From assembly GCA_029204225.1 (NCBI GenBank), contig CM055107.1, forward strand, positions 367,620-431,619: DNA of 64,000 nt, read 5' to 3'. The notes under the pieces were generated by a model. It was not told the DNA's origin. It saw nothing but the letters and a program-made list of their open reading frames with translations, and did no database searches. This document shows positions 23,715-35,713 of the stretch, in pieces (within the stretch, counting starts at the first letter, position 1; each line of letters starts with the position of its first letter). The stretch is from Diphasiastrum complanatum. Taxonomy: Eukaryota; Streptophyta; Lycopodiopsida; Lycopodiales; Lycopodiaceae. Both the position numbers and the translations under genes were made by a program.

Positions 23715-25006
23715 TTGTTTGAATGTCATGACATACCCTGTGCAGGACATCCCAGTATACACAGGACTCTGTACTTGGTTAAGAGAGAATTTTATTGGCC
23801 AAAGCTCAAGCTGTATGTCGAGTCATATGTTGTTATATGCAAGCCTTGTCCACTAGCAAAGGTTGAACGCCATAAGGCTAGTGGTTTGTTGCATCCGTTA
23901 GATATCCTAGATAAGAAATGAGAAAGCATATCTATGGATTTTGTAGTTGGACTTCCAAAGACCCAACGACGAAATGATTCAATTTGGGTTGCAGTGGATC
24001 GGTTAACTAAGTTAGCTGCATTCATACCAGTCAAGTCAACTATAAAGGCTTCTGATTTAGCCCAAATCTTTGTTGAAAGATTATTACGGTTATATGGTCT
24101 GCCAAGTGACATTGTTAGTGATAGAGATCCTAAGTTCACAGGTCACTTTTGGTCAGCAGTATTCCATAAACTGGAAACTTCTTTGAGTTTGAGATCTTCT
24201 GATCATCCTGAATCAGATGGCCAGACATAAAAGGACTAATCAAACTATGGAAGATATTTTGAGGACGTATGTTTCTCATAGGCAATCTCATTGGGAAGAT
24301 TATCTCCCACTGGTTGACTTTTCATGTAATAGTAGAAAACATTCTGCTACAGGTTACAGTCCTTTTATGCTTATGTACAATTTTCAACCTAGATCTCCAG
24401 TAAATGTTGAGACGAAGTCTGTTAAGATCTAGAAGGTTGCTGATTTTTTGCATGATATGCAAGAAATGTTGCAAGTGGCTAAGGATAGTATCCGAAGTGC
24501 TCAGGATAGAGCTAAACACTATACTGATCTTAAGAGATCTCCAAGAGATTTTAAAGCTGATGACTGGGTATATCTTAGGACTCCAGAAGATTCTAAGACC
24601 TTACGTACAGGGAAGCATTATAAGCTATCTACCTGTTATTGTGGACCTTTCAATATTGTACGTAGAATTGGTTCTTTGGCGTATGAACTCGATCTTCAAG
24701 GAAAATCAACTACACACCCAGTATTTCATGTAAGTCGTTTGAAACTAAGTTTAAATGATGGTGATACAGTTGGATAGGATGAGGATTTATCCCATTTGGA
24801 AGATTTGTCGCTTAGTGAACCTTTGGAACCTGAGAAAGAGTTAAGAACCAGAGATAAACAATTGAGAAATCGTTCTACCTCTGAGTGCTTAATTTGGTCG
24901 AAGGATCGTACTGAGGATGATGATTCGTGGGAGAGAGTTAATAGCATAAAGAAGAATTTCCCGAATTTTAGTTTCTAAGGCTAGAAATAGTTTAAGGAGG
25001 AAAGAA
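23715..25006 (+). pseudogene. Ty3/gypsy chromovirus integrase with chromodomain-like end
   Basis: Three or four frames interrupted by stops form one integrase. The HHCC zinc finger (CHDIPCAGHPSIHRT ... CKPCPLAK) is at 23720-23870. The core (MDFVVGLPKTQRRNDSIW, VSDRDPKF, DHPESDGQT) is at 23934-24230. The C-terminal part (HWEDYLPLVDFSCNS, GYSPFMLMY, AKHYTDLKR, WVYLRTPEDS, GPFNIVRRIGSLAYEL, HPVFHVSRLK) runs to 24777. A final segment (ECLIWSKDRTEDDDSWERV, then FPNF) looks like a chromodomain, which marks chromoviruses. Stops at 23919, 24228, 24430 and 24775 make it non-functional. Gag, protease and RT are missing. A polypurine tract (AAGGAGGAAAGAA) sits immediately before the LTR at 25007. Confidence 0.85.
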
Positions 25007-25707
25007 TGTTATGTGCATGACCAGTAGATAGGATACAGTATACTCCTAGTCTTGGATACATGGTACTCCGGTGAACAAGCTGTTAGTTATGTCACGTCAT
25101 ACTGGACGTGATCCAAAAGTAACTTATATTCTTGTGAGTCCCAGAATACACTACATGGAGTTTAGACAAGGTATGAGATAGTGTATGCATGTGTAGAGTT
25201 ATCAATAGCAATTCTATGAATAGTTGGTCCATGCATAGGCTCTATTCTAGGTGAATCTATGTATAGGAAACATAGGGCTATGCATGGCTATGTGCCCAAG
25301 ATGCTTTTGGCTCTATATAAGAGGTCCAAACTCGCCCTACTCCTCATCATGGTTCTTGATTCATTGCCAAGCTCTCACTCTACATTCATGCTTCTTGTTC
25401 CTTGGCCTGAGGGTGAGGCTTCTAGAAATTAATTGGATGCTTCTACTTGGTTGGGTGGTTTCTCCACAGCGTGTTATCCTTTGTGTTTAGGATTTGTAAG
25501 TAGGATCTAAGGAGCTTCCCTTATACCTTGACTATCCCAAAGCTTGTACTAACTCCAATTAGTGTGTTTTGGGCCTCACAGGAATATTAGTTACTTTCGG
25601 GTCATGTCTAGTATGACGTGGCATAACTACCAGCTTGTTTCACTGGAGTCCCGTGTATCCAAGACTAGGAGTATACCGAATCCTATGTACTGATCATGGA
25701 CATGACA
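25007..25707 (+). mobile_element. 3' LTR of the chromovirus with reverse-complement extension
   Basis: The LTR starts TGTTATGTGCATGACC directly after the polypurine tract and has a TATA-like box (CTCTATATAAGAGG) near 25312. Its first 180-190 bases recur inverted at about 25540-25707, ending ATCATGGACATGACA. The inverted homology continues past this end through a reverse-complement polypurine tract and about 35 internal bases (25708-25755), so the right half is probably the start of a second element in opposite orientation. The true LTR 3' end is therefore near 25530. Confidence 0.65.
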
Positions 25708-25814
25708 TTCTTCCCTCCTTAAGCTACTTCTATCCATAGAAGTTCTCAAACATGAAAGAATTATAGCAATAATTTTCTTAACTTTCAATAACAACCTAGA
25801 AAATCATTATCCTT

Positions 25815-26034
25815 AGTCTGACTTTCACATCAAACAAGTACTCAAAGATAATCCTATTTTCCAAGTGACAATCTCTGCACTAGAGTACAACCCAGGTTTG
25901 AAAAGTACACTAATTTTTCATCTGGGTTACATTCGCCACAAGTTAGTAACAATACCTTCATGTAAAGCACTTACATGAAACACTGGGTGAAATATTACCT
26001 AACTCAGGAGATTAAAGCTAAAAAATAATAAACA
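25815..26034 (-). repeat. Dispersed repeat, copy 2 (gypsy integrase tail)
   Basis: Matches 18716-18943. On the minus strand it reads HPVFHVSALHEG, then a stop, the typical end of a gypsy integrase. It sits between the inverted LTR piece and the plus-strand gypsy pol at 26065. Confidence 0.6.
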
Positions 26035-26064
26035 TACAGGCTTATTATTTACCCTGTTAATGTT

Positions 26065-28578
26065 GTGGATCTGATAAAGAAAGAGCTTCAGAGACTACTT
26101 GACGCCGATTTCATTTATGAGATCGAGCATACCGAATGGGTTTCACCGATTGTCATTGTTCTTAAGAAGAATGGAAAATTAAGAATTTGTGTGAATCTCA
26201 AGGCTTTGAACAAAGTGACGCGAAAGGATCACTTTCCATTGACTTTTACGGATCGCCTTGCTGGAGCGGAAGCTTATAGTTTCCTGGATGGATTTAGTGG
26301 TTACAACCAGGTTAAGATTACAGCTGTAGATTGCCACAAAACAGTTTTTGCAACAGAATGGGACACTTATGCTTATAAAATAATTTTGTTTGGACTCTTG
26401 ATGCACCAAGTTCGTTCCAAAGAGTAATGCAATTTGCTTTTAAAGATTATCTACATAAATTTCTTGAAATTTACTTGGATGACCTGGGAGTCCATAATAG
26501 TACAGATACAGACCACCTGGATCGATTGGAGAAAGTATTTGAAAGATGTCACAAATATCAAATTTTCCTAAATCCAAAAAAATGCCAGATATGGGTTTCC
26601 CACGGAGTTGTGCTTGGACATGTGATATCGAGACATGGCATTGCCACAAATTAAATCAAGGTTATTGTGGAATTGCCACCACCAACAACAATTCGTGGAG
26701 TTTATGTGTTTATGGGTCATGCGAACTACTATCAAATTTTTATTATCTTCTTTGCAAATTTAGCACGACCTATATACAAACTGACTACTGTTCCTATTTG
26801 GACTGTAGAGGCGTTAGAATCCTTTGAAAAATTAATAAAAGCATTAACTTCAGTACTGATACTACGTTCTCCAGATTGGACGGTTGAATTTCATGCTTAC
26901 ACCGGATGCCTCGAAATACGCCATAAGATCAGTTTTGACGCAGCCAGGTGATTATAAGAAGGACTATTCTATACGATTTGCAAGCAGATAGCTTACAGAT
27001 CCGGAGAAGAACTATTCAACAACAGAACGTGAAGCGTTAGCCATGATTTTTTCTGTTCGGAAATTTCGTCATTATCTCATGGAAATGCACTTTGCATTTT
27101 ATACGGATCACCAGCCGTTACTTTATATGGTAAACAAGACATGCAATACTGGATGTATTGCAAGATGGTTACTATTATTGACTGAATTTGACTTTCGAAT
27201 TGTGGTTTGAAAGGGGAAGCAACATTATCTAGCCGATCACGTTACATGAATTGAATCCGCACTGAAGTGGATGATGAATTACCAGTGCTACATTGTTCTA
27301 TGTAGAAGCAGTACCTGAGTGGGCAACAAATATTGTTGAGTACCTAATGCTAGGACTACCGAATGGCTCTTTGACAAAAGTATAGAAGAGGCAATTGATT
27401 CATAAGGCTCAACATTATCAGTTGATTGCAAGACAATTATATCATCATGGATCAGACAATATTCTACGTAGATGTGTTTTCCCGTATGAAATACTAGATT
27501 TAATCATGTTTTCAAATGATGGCATGGGCGGAGGACACTTCTCTACAGATATCACTGTTCGCAAACTTTTGAAATCAGGTTGTTGGTGGCCTACGCTTCA
27601 TAAGTACACAAAAACTTATATCCAAACATGTGATGTTTGCCAGCGAGCACGACGGCCTACTAGATAGAACTATGAACCCTGCATCCGGTTTTATCGCAAG
27701 CACCGTTTGAAAAATGGGGACTGGATTATGTTGGTCCTATTCATCTTGCCGCGCAAGGATCTCAGGCCCAATACATTATCGTAGCAATTGATTATATGAC
27801 CAAGTGGGTTGAAGCCAAAGCTGTCAAAGTTGCTGATGCAAAATCTACGGCCAAGTTTATATCTATTATCATATTTGGATGTCCGATCGAGATTGTCAGT
27901 GATCGGGGTACACACTTTGTTAATCAAACAATAAAGTGTTTACTAGAAAATTTTTTTGGTATACACAAATTTAGTACTCCTTACTATTCCAGAGGGAATG
28001 GCCAAGCTGAATCTTGCAATAAGATTCTCTGCACTATTATGACAAAGACAGTTGAAGCAAGTCGGTCTGATTGGGAACATAAACTATATGCAGCGTTATG
28101 GGCATTCAAAGCCGCTTACAAAATTAGCACAAATCAAACACCCTTTCAACTGGTTTATAGTCAAGATGCTATCATGCCGATTGAATTTTTAATTCCATCT
28201 TTATGCATGACGGCAACAGAACGGTTAAATGATGATAAGTCTTTACAACTCCGTCATGAAGCGTTGCACAAATTATGTGAAACACGATTGATGGTAGTTC
28301 ATGCGTTAGCAGCAGAGAAAGCCCGCCGCAAGGCATGGCACGATCGTTGATTGCACAAAAAGGATATGAAAGCAGGAGATCTTGCAATGATGTACAAAAC
28401 CAAGTTGATCAAGGGAAAATTGAAGTTTATCGGTGAAGGCCCATATAAAGTAAAAGAAATTCTAAACTATGGCGCAGTAATTTTTGAGCACTTGGACGGA
28501 AAACGTATTGATACTCCAGTGAATGGCAGCCGATTACGCAAGTTTTGGCAGCCTGCTCCGCCAGTTCAGCAAGCATGA
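26065..28578 (+). pseudogene. Ty3/gypsy pol, Tat/Athila-like (RT, RNase H, integrase)
   Basis: Domains in order: RT 26065-26430 (FIYEIEHTEWVSPIVIV, RICVNLKALNK, FLDGFSGYNQV), then 26427-26950 with YLDDLGVHN as the catalytic box and GHVISRHGI; RNase H 26950-27240 (TTEREALAMIFSVRKFRH, YTDHQPL); integrase zinc finger 27395-27667 (GGGHFSTDITVRKLLKSGCW ... CDVCQRARRPTR); core 27700-28350 (MTKWVEAKAVKVADAK, VSDRGTHFV, YSRGNGQAESCNK); and C-terminal domain 28351-28578 (GDLAMMYKTKLIKGKLKF, GPYKVKEILNYGAVI). Integrase and C-terminal frames are nearly continuous, split by a stop at 28348. RT and RNase H have several frameshifts. There is no chromodomain, and motif style fits the OTA/Tat-Athila branch. 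A second copy lies inverted at 48939-50014. Confidence 0.85.
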
Positions 28579-28579
28579 T

Positions 28580-29310
28580 CTAATTGATTCTTTATTTTTA
28601 TTTGTTTTTCAAATTTTTTGTTTTCAATATTTAATTGTTAAGTTTTTGTTTGAAAAAGACAGAAAAAAAAATGAGAAAAGACTAATGAGCAAAAGTCAGA
28701 AAAGTCATCAGCATGAAAAAATGAAGGACATTATTTCTGATAAAAAATGACTTATAAAATCACTGTTTCAATCATATGTGGCCTATACAATATCAAAAAC
28801 CTTCGTTGAGCTTTCAGACTGTACATCCACTTCAGAATAGCGATATTGAGTTGGGCAAAGGTTTTTTCCGAAACAAATCCAATTTTTGAGTTAGGCGAAT
28901 GATCAGCAACATGCCATTTGGGAACCTTTGTCGAGCACCTTACTCTCCTTAGGAACCTTTTCTGACATGCTAGATGGTCTTAAAATGTCAAAATTAGGTT
29001 GGCCATAGCTTCAGATCTTGAAAAATTGTGACAATACTTAGTCTGTGACCATTGGGACTACCATTTCCATCACAGCTGCCGAAGCCACCTCACCCCCGCA
29101 CATAGAAGTTGTTTCCCCAAACACGCAGTATTTTATGGATATGTTCGATGATTTCGACCCCCTGGGGCCCTCCAAAATTTCTGAAAAGCCCCAGAGCCCT
29201 GCCGCCTTTGAACTCCAATCCCCTGGAAGAGGATTTGAACAATTCCATGATACCACTGTTGATGTTGAAGATTCATGTAGTTGATGTTGATGTTGATGTT
29301 GAGCAGTGAA
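28580..29310 (+). mobile_element. 3' region of the gypsy element with an internally deleted extra frame
   Basis: After pol, 28580-28980 matches 48900-48520 of the inverted copy. The open frame at 29045-29284 (MTIGTTISITAAEATSPPHI ... SPNTQYFMDMFDDFDPLG) then matches 47297-47013. The inverted copy has about 1.2 kb more between these blocks, so this copy carries a deletion near 29025. The frame is in pol orientation. Confidence 0.65.
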
Positions 29311-31721
29311 CAACGTTACGATATTTCAGAGGTGTGAATACATAATTGGGCCATGTGTATGTTGAATAGTTGAAAAGTCAAAACAATATCTTGAAACAAG
29401 GCCCTTTTGGTGCTCGAACTACCTCTTATGGTAGCAATGGTAGAGATAGTGTGATGGCAGTTGGTAGATGTAGAAATGGTTACCATGTCGTGCATGCATT
29501 GACAAGACACAATAGTAGATTTGGTTTGTGGATGGCCTGAAGGAACATTGGTAGTCAACAGATGAGAGGCCTGGATGAAGTCTAATATACAAATCACAAC
29601 AATACACTTGAGAGAAAAGAAAGTTACATCTACTCCTATAACTTTCATCACAAAGCATATACTTTCGCCTCAACATATCCATCAAGTACATTGCTAGAAC
29701 AACTCAATTGTTTGTTTACATGCAAGATTCAAAAGCTCTTTACCAATTTTACATGAAAAGGGAATTTGAAATTAGTGGCATGGAACAAATCTACCAATCC
29801 CATTTCCTTAAGAGTCACTAGCATACGAGACATTTATACTCGATCTATACAACTCCCATCCCATAGGAATCTGTAAGTTAACTTGCTCAAGTGAGCTTTA
29901 GATGAAATCACATCAAGATAGCCTATTAGACCTATTGAGTGATTCTCAAGAGTTGGAGGGTAGTAAATCAAACATTTCGAGGTCTATCAAGGGAAAATGA
30001 GTCTTCATGTCTCATTAGGTTGTTGGAAGGTTAAAATGTAATCACAACGCCCACAGATTCACCTTTAACCCATAAGCAGATTATGAGTTTATAGGCACAC
30101 AATATTTGACATTCCCAAGTACTGAACTCCAATAGTACACCTTGAGGAGAAGAGGAATGCTGCATTAAAAGAGGCCTTTCCAAAAGTGAAAAGATTTGCA
30201 AGGTTTGCATTCAGCCACACTCACACTCAAGTAAGCAACGTTTTAAGCCACATCAAGAGATATTGAACCAAGTCAAATAAAGTATGCTCCACAAATTGCA
30301 AGGTAACATGCATCATGTCCATTGAACAATCTTTTCTACTAAGTGCTTTGAGGTACAACACATTTTTTTTAAACACGAATCGGGAAAGACAAGACCACCA
30401 ATCATGGAAATTCAAATACAAAAAAGTTGGGCATATTCTTTTTCACAGCTGCAATTTTTCATTGGAAAACATTACATCAAGACTTGCTACAAGCGAAACA
30501 TGCACTCAAGTTCTTCATCTGCAACACTCTTCCAGTTTAAACAAGCAGAAGAAAACAACTTGCACCTTTTTTAGGCTGTCATGCTGAATCATCCAAATAT
30601 TGGTATAAAAGATTAGGACTGCAAAATCAGCTTGATTTTATTCAACCTTATTCTGCTACTGAGTAACATGTTTGTACAATATTGTCCAAAAATCATTTGC
30701 AACACTTGGCATTGCATTCCTTTTTAGATCATGGAAAGCAAGGAAAAACATTTTATCTTGTTAGTTCTTTTTTTTTAATGCTTATCAGATGTACAATGTT
30801 GCATTCGGAAAATTAACTTGAAATGGCCTTAATGTTGCAACAACTCATATTAGAAAGCTAGGTTTACTTCTTTTTATTCATAATAAGATGCTTTCAAAGT
30901 GTAGTTATATGGTTTAAGGGAGTGCTTGTGTAGAAAGACCATGCAAAACTTGTGTGGAGATGGACACAAGTATCAGTTTTGAGCAAAAGGCAAGATATCT
31001 AGTTTTGTAGCTATGCTCATTTGTAATTATATTTGATATTCATCAAAGTTAAGAAAGTTCGCTTGTATGGAAAGACGATGACTTCTATAAATATAGACTA
31101 GAATTTTGACTAGTATCAGTTTCGAGCACAAGGCCACAAACTTCTAGTTTAGAATGTACAATTGAATATCTTTATTTCCAAACAAATTTTTTTTCTAAAA
31201 TTTGTAATGAGCACTATCACCAATCAAATTTGTATACGTAACCAGAGCTAGTGCATGAACTATTCCCCCCTCATGACCCTAAACGAGTGTGCAACAAGTT
31301 CCTACCCCTTCTTTACTTGGTCAAAATGATTGACAAACAACATTCATCTAGATACTAGAAGCAGATTGTCTACTTTCATGATAGATTCTAGGTTTTGTCA
31401 CTTAGGAACATCAATCACAGTCGAGTAACACTACCTAAACAGATTTGTATTGGTTCCAATCTAGAGGACATTATGTAAGAATGGTAGTCATATGTGCAAT
31501 ACTTGCAGTTTTTTCAAGGATTACACATTTACTAAAAGAGTGATTGCATAAAATGTTTTCAAGATCTTATCCACTAGTGATATGTGGAGTTCCATCTAGA
31601 ATAGAACCTACACAAGAAAGGAGCCATGCAATCTCTAACCTTACGAAGTCCACCCACAAAGAGACAAACCATCAACTTCGTTGTAGCAATGCCACAATAC
31701 ACAATTTTCTATCAATATTGA

Positions 31722-31973
31722 GTTAAAATAGCAATGATCGAATTATACAATGGTTTTTTATTTCGACGGCACCACGTGTGCTCAGTTCTAGAACTATTGG
31801 GCCATCTTTTTGTTATGAGCCCTTTGAGTGCTTTTAAGCAACTTTATCTTTATACTTGCTTATCACTTGAATATACAGTTTGTGGAGAGCAATCTGTTGT
31901 CTTGTCTTATTGCACTTGACGTTGTGTTGTGGTGATTAATCCGATCGGGTTTTTTTAAAACTGTTTTCTTAAC
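31722..31973 (+). mobile_element. Copia LTR with tRNA primer-binding site
   Basis: 252-base LTR from GTTAAAATAGCAATGATCG to GTTTTCTTAAC, with GTTAA/TTAAC inverted ends rather than TG/CA. It is followed directly by TTGGTATCAAAGCCC, the copia primer-binding site complementary to initiator Met-tRNA (usual TGGTATCAGAGC). It contains the palindrome CACGTG at 31771. Confidence 0.8.
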
Positions 31974-33923
31974 TTGGTATCAAAGCCCTTGGTGGCTACA
32001 ATCACCGGACAAGAACAGAGAGCTGCGAATTCACGATGGTTTGTTGGCTAGGAAGCACAAAACTGAGTCTGTGGAGATTTGTGGAATGGCTTGAAACTGT
32101 AAAAAGGATTCAGAGACAGGGAATTGTCGACTGAATCAGAAGGCAAGCAAAGATTGAAGCTGAAAATTCTTCTGGAGGGTTGCTTGGCGTTTGTGATTCG
32201 TTGAATCCAATCGAACATCGTTTGAAGAGCGGTTTGGTGCAGACGATTGCTTACTGTAGGGCGACCTCAGAGGGATAGGTAGTTGATCAAAGAAATTCTC
32301 AAAAAGGATCAAATAAAGCCCAAATTATCTTCTTCCTTGACAGCTAGGATTTCAAGTCAGGAAAACACATTTCTCTCTCAATACAAAACCTTTTTTGAAG
32401 CTATAAAGAGCTAGAGGTGGGTGCCCTAGCAACACGACCCTACCTGTAAGAAGCCGTGGGCGATCGTGAGCTCTTGAAGATACTGGAGCAGTTTGAACCT
32501 GCATCCATGGCAAAACCCTAGCAGGAACTCGTGATGGAGAGGAAGAGAGCCATGGAGGATCTCTCGGGATAGTCGCGCGCATAGAATAAGGCTAGGAACT
32601 TCGTGTTTCGAAGTGTATAGCAGTTGGAGGACAGATCTTCAATGCACACAAATGCGCAAGATCGTTGGTTGGAGACCCATCACGATCGACGGACATGTTT
32701 GGAAGTTTGGAAGACTATACCAGCCGTCAGATTGAAACTAGTGGTGGAGATGGGATTCAAAAGGTCTCTGAAGATCTGGAAGGCAAAATAGGCCTTCTTC
32801 TCATTTAAAATTTTCAAACCGAAAAAATTGTTGGGCCCCAAGTTTTTGAAGGATGAAGTTTCTGTACACTGAAAAAACAATTCAAAAAAACTCAAAGTGC
32901 CCTTATTTTCACCTCCTTTAGCCTATTTTGGCCAAACGAAAGGCTATAGCCTCCAAACTAAGGGCACCCTAACTGTACTTGCAAGTACAGTACGCCAAAA
33001 TAGAGTGATTCCCACAGAGAAAGTGTCCGGAGTGCGTCAAAAGTGATTTTACCATTCCACTGGGCATGTAGATGGGAGTTGGTGATGAAGATACCAAAAT
33101 GGTATGAAAAGGTCATGAAAGACGCAAAGCTAAATCAATCGGGATCTAGCACACAAGGAGAAGTGAGAAGATCAATGTGAGAAAGGAAGTCTCCCGATCG
33201 TTATCATGTGAACTATGCCCTAATGAGTGACATTTTGAAGTGTCGAGAGCCATCAACCTTTGATGAAGCAAAATCACAAAGAGTGGCAAAGGGCAATGGA
33301 AGAGGAGATAGAATCCATACTAACCTTGGCCTAATCTATAAAAGACAGTGTTTTACCTAAGTTGCAGGGTTATGTTGACGCTGATTGGGCAGGAAATGTA
33401 GATGATAGAAAGTCAACAACAGGTTATGCCTTCAATTTTGGTAGCAGTTGTTTTTCATGGTCCAGCAAGAAGAAAGATACCATTTCTCTTTCTTCTACAG
33501 AAGCCGAATATAGAGCATTAAGTTCTGCTACCCAGGAAGTTGTTTGGCTACGTAAGTTGTTATGTGAGATTGGCATAAAGCAGGTAAATCCTACTGCTAT
33601 TTTCTGTGACACTCAAAGTGGAATACAATTGGCTAAGAATCCTGTCTTTCACACGAGGACAAAACATATTGAGGTAAAATATCACTTTCTGTGTGAAAAG
33701 CTACAATATGAAGATATATGTATTGTACACTGTTCTATGTTGTTACAAGTTGCTGATATATTTACGAAAGCTTTAAGTAAAGAAAAGTTTGAACTTTTAG
33801 AGCCAAACTTGGCTTAGATTTGGTTATCTAAAAAGCCTTTACTTTTAATACTATCATGGAGGTATGTTCCATGAATAGAGTAAACTTTAAAATATAGAGA
33901 GATGTTGTTCATTGAGGGAGAGA
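31974..33923 (+). pseudogene. Copia internal region with deleted RT and intact RNase H tail
   Basis: A leader after the primer site (GGTGGCTACAATCACCGGA) is followed by sequence without a recognisable frame (32077-33200). A short pol piece at 33200-33340 reads as ALMSDILKCREPSTFDEAKS then QRAMEEEIES. This is the usual lead-in to copia RT, but it jumps straight into RNase H at 33362-33817 ([79 protein letters not shown]). The RT body is deleted and no gag or integrase is seen. A polypurine tract (GAGGGAGAGA) precedes the next LTR at 33924. Confidence 0.8.
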
Positions 33924-34177
33924 GTTAAAATAGCAATGATCGACTTATACAGTGCTTTCTTATTTCGACGGCACCACGTGTGCTCAGTTCTAGAATTATC
34001 AGGTCGTCTTTCTTTTATGATCCCTTTGAGTGCTTTTAAGCAACTTTATCTTTGTACTTGCTTATCAGTTGAATATATAGTGTGTGGAGAGCAATTCTGT
34101 TGTCTTGTCTTATTGCACTTGACGTTGTACTGTGGTGATTGATCCGGTCGGGTTTTTTTTTAAACTGTTTTCTTAAC
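33924..34177 (+). mobile_element. Copia LTR, middle copy
   Basis: Same family as the LTR at 31722 and bounded by GTTAAAATAG and CTTAAC, but not followed by the primer-binding site: the next bases are TTATTGGATGCTGACTC. This is therefore the 3' LTR of the preceding copy. Confidence 0.8.
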
Positions 34178-34330
34178 TTATTGGATGCTGACTCAGATGA
34201 GAATTCAACGATAGACTCTAATGAGGATGATGGGTCATCAACTTCTTCAGCCGAAAAGGAAAATCTTGATAATATTTCGAGCACTGAGTTGAGAGGAGCT
34301 AGTGAGAATTCCTTAGAATTTGAATTGTAA
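34178..34330 (+). other. Acidic open segment following the LTR, copy 1
   Basis: Open frame reading LLDADSDENSTIDSNEDDG, then SSTSSAEKENLDNISSTELR and a stop after LEFEL. Asp/Glu/Ser-rich and not part of known copia proteins. The same segment recurs at 35963-36115 and, inverted, at 59110-59260, each time directly after an LTR 3' end. It may be the C-terminal exon of a host gene at the original insertion site. Function unknown. Confidence 0.45.
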
Positions 34331-34509
34331 AAGGAAACAATATAAAAATTAATTTCAATGTTTTCAAAATTTGTGGATTATCGGAACTAGCTTCAAATGT
34401 ATTCAGCAAGTTATTTTCATGAAAGTCATTTTAGACTATTAAAACACCATAAATATTTGTGTATTTTGTTCACTGGGACATTTCTAATTTTTAAGGTGTT
34501 ACTAGAAAA

Positions 34510-35590
34510 TTTAATCTACATAGAGCACTTTATGGCCTTAAGCAAGTGCCACGTGCATGGTATGGACACATTGACAATTACTTTATTTCTCATGGGTTTG
34601 TAAGAACAAATTCAGATCCAAATCTTTATGTTCTTGTAAACGAAGATAACTTTGCCTTGATTGTACTTTATGTTGATGATATCATTATTATGGGCAATGA
34701 TGAGAATCTCACTCATTCTATCAAAGCCAACTTATGCAAGCAATTTGAGATGACAGATTTAGATCTTATGCATTATTGCTTGGGTGTTGAAGTATGGCAA
34801 ACTGGCAGTGATATCAGGTTATGTCAAAACAAGTATGTGTGCGAGGTATTGGAGAGATTTTGCATGACAGAGTGCAAACCTTCCATCACCCCTTGCGAAG
34901 TTGGTAAGAAATTATCTCATATTGATGATAGTGCACATGTTGATGCTACTCTATTTCGTCAGCTAGTTGGGAGTTTGATATATCTTATGACTACACATCC
35001 TGATATCTACTATGTTGTAAGTCTGATTAGCCAATTTTTGTCATCACCCACTATGGACTATTGGAAAGCTGCAAAAAGGACTTTGAGGTATGTGAAATAA
35101 GGTACACCTAATCTTGGCCTAATCTACAAAAGACATAGTGCTTTACCTAAGTTGCAGGGTTATGTTGACGCTGATTGGGTAGGCAATTTAGATGATAGAA
35201 AGTCAACAATAGGTTATGCCTTCAATTTTGGTAGCGGTTGATTTTCATGGTCCAGCAAGAAGCAAGATGCTATTTCTCTTTCTTCTACAGAAGCCAAATA
35301 TAAAGTGTTAAGTTCTGCTACCCAGGAAGTTGTTTGGCTATGTAAGTTGTTATGTGAGATTGGCATGATGCAGGTAAATCCTACTGTTATTTTCTGTGAC
35401 AACCAAAGTGGAATACAATTGGCTAAGAATCATGTCTTTCACGCGAGGACAAAACATATTGAGGTAAAATATCACTTTGTGAGTGAAAAGCTACAATCTG
35501 AAGATATATGTATTGACACTATTCTACGTTGTTACAAGTTGCTGATATATTTACGAAAGCTTTAAGTAAAGAAAAGTTTGAGACTTTTAG
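34510..35590 (+). pseudogene. Copia RT C-terminal half and RNase H
   Basis: The frame begins mid-RT (YGLKQVPRAWYGHIDNYF is split by the frame change near 34550) and continues with the catalytic block VLYVDDIIIMGN at 34660-34700, the LDLMHYCLGVEV region and VGSLIYLMTTHPDI. A stop at 35098 follows LRYVK. RNase H resumes at about 35150 (GYVDADWVGN) with a stop at 35239 inside the FGSG/FSWSS region, and runs to 35590. This is the second unit of a tandem duplication whose offset to the RNase H and LTR at 33362-34177 is 1790 bases. Confidence 0.85.
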
Positions 35591-35713
35591 AGCCAAACTT
35601 GGCTTAGATCTGGTTATATAAAAAGCCTGTACTTTTAATACTATCATGGAGGTATGTTCCATGAATAGAGTAAACTTTAAAATAAAGAGAGATGTTGATC
35701 ATTGAGGGAGAAA

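Noticed and set aside
29419..29691. Minus-strand open frames between the gypsy element and the left arm
   Set aside because: Overlapping frames in different registers with no motif; not kept in the right arm.
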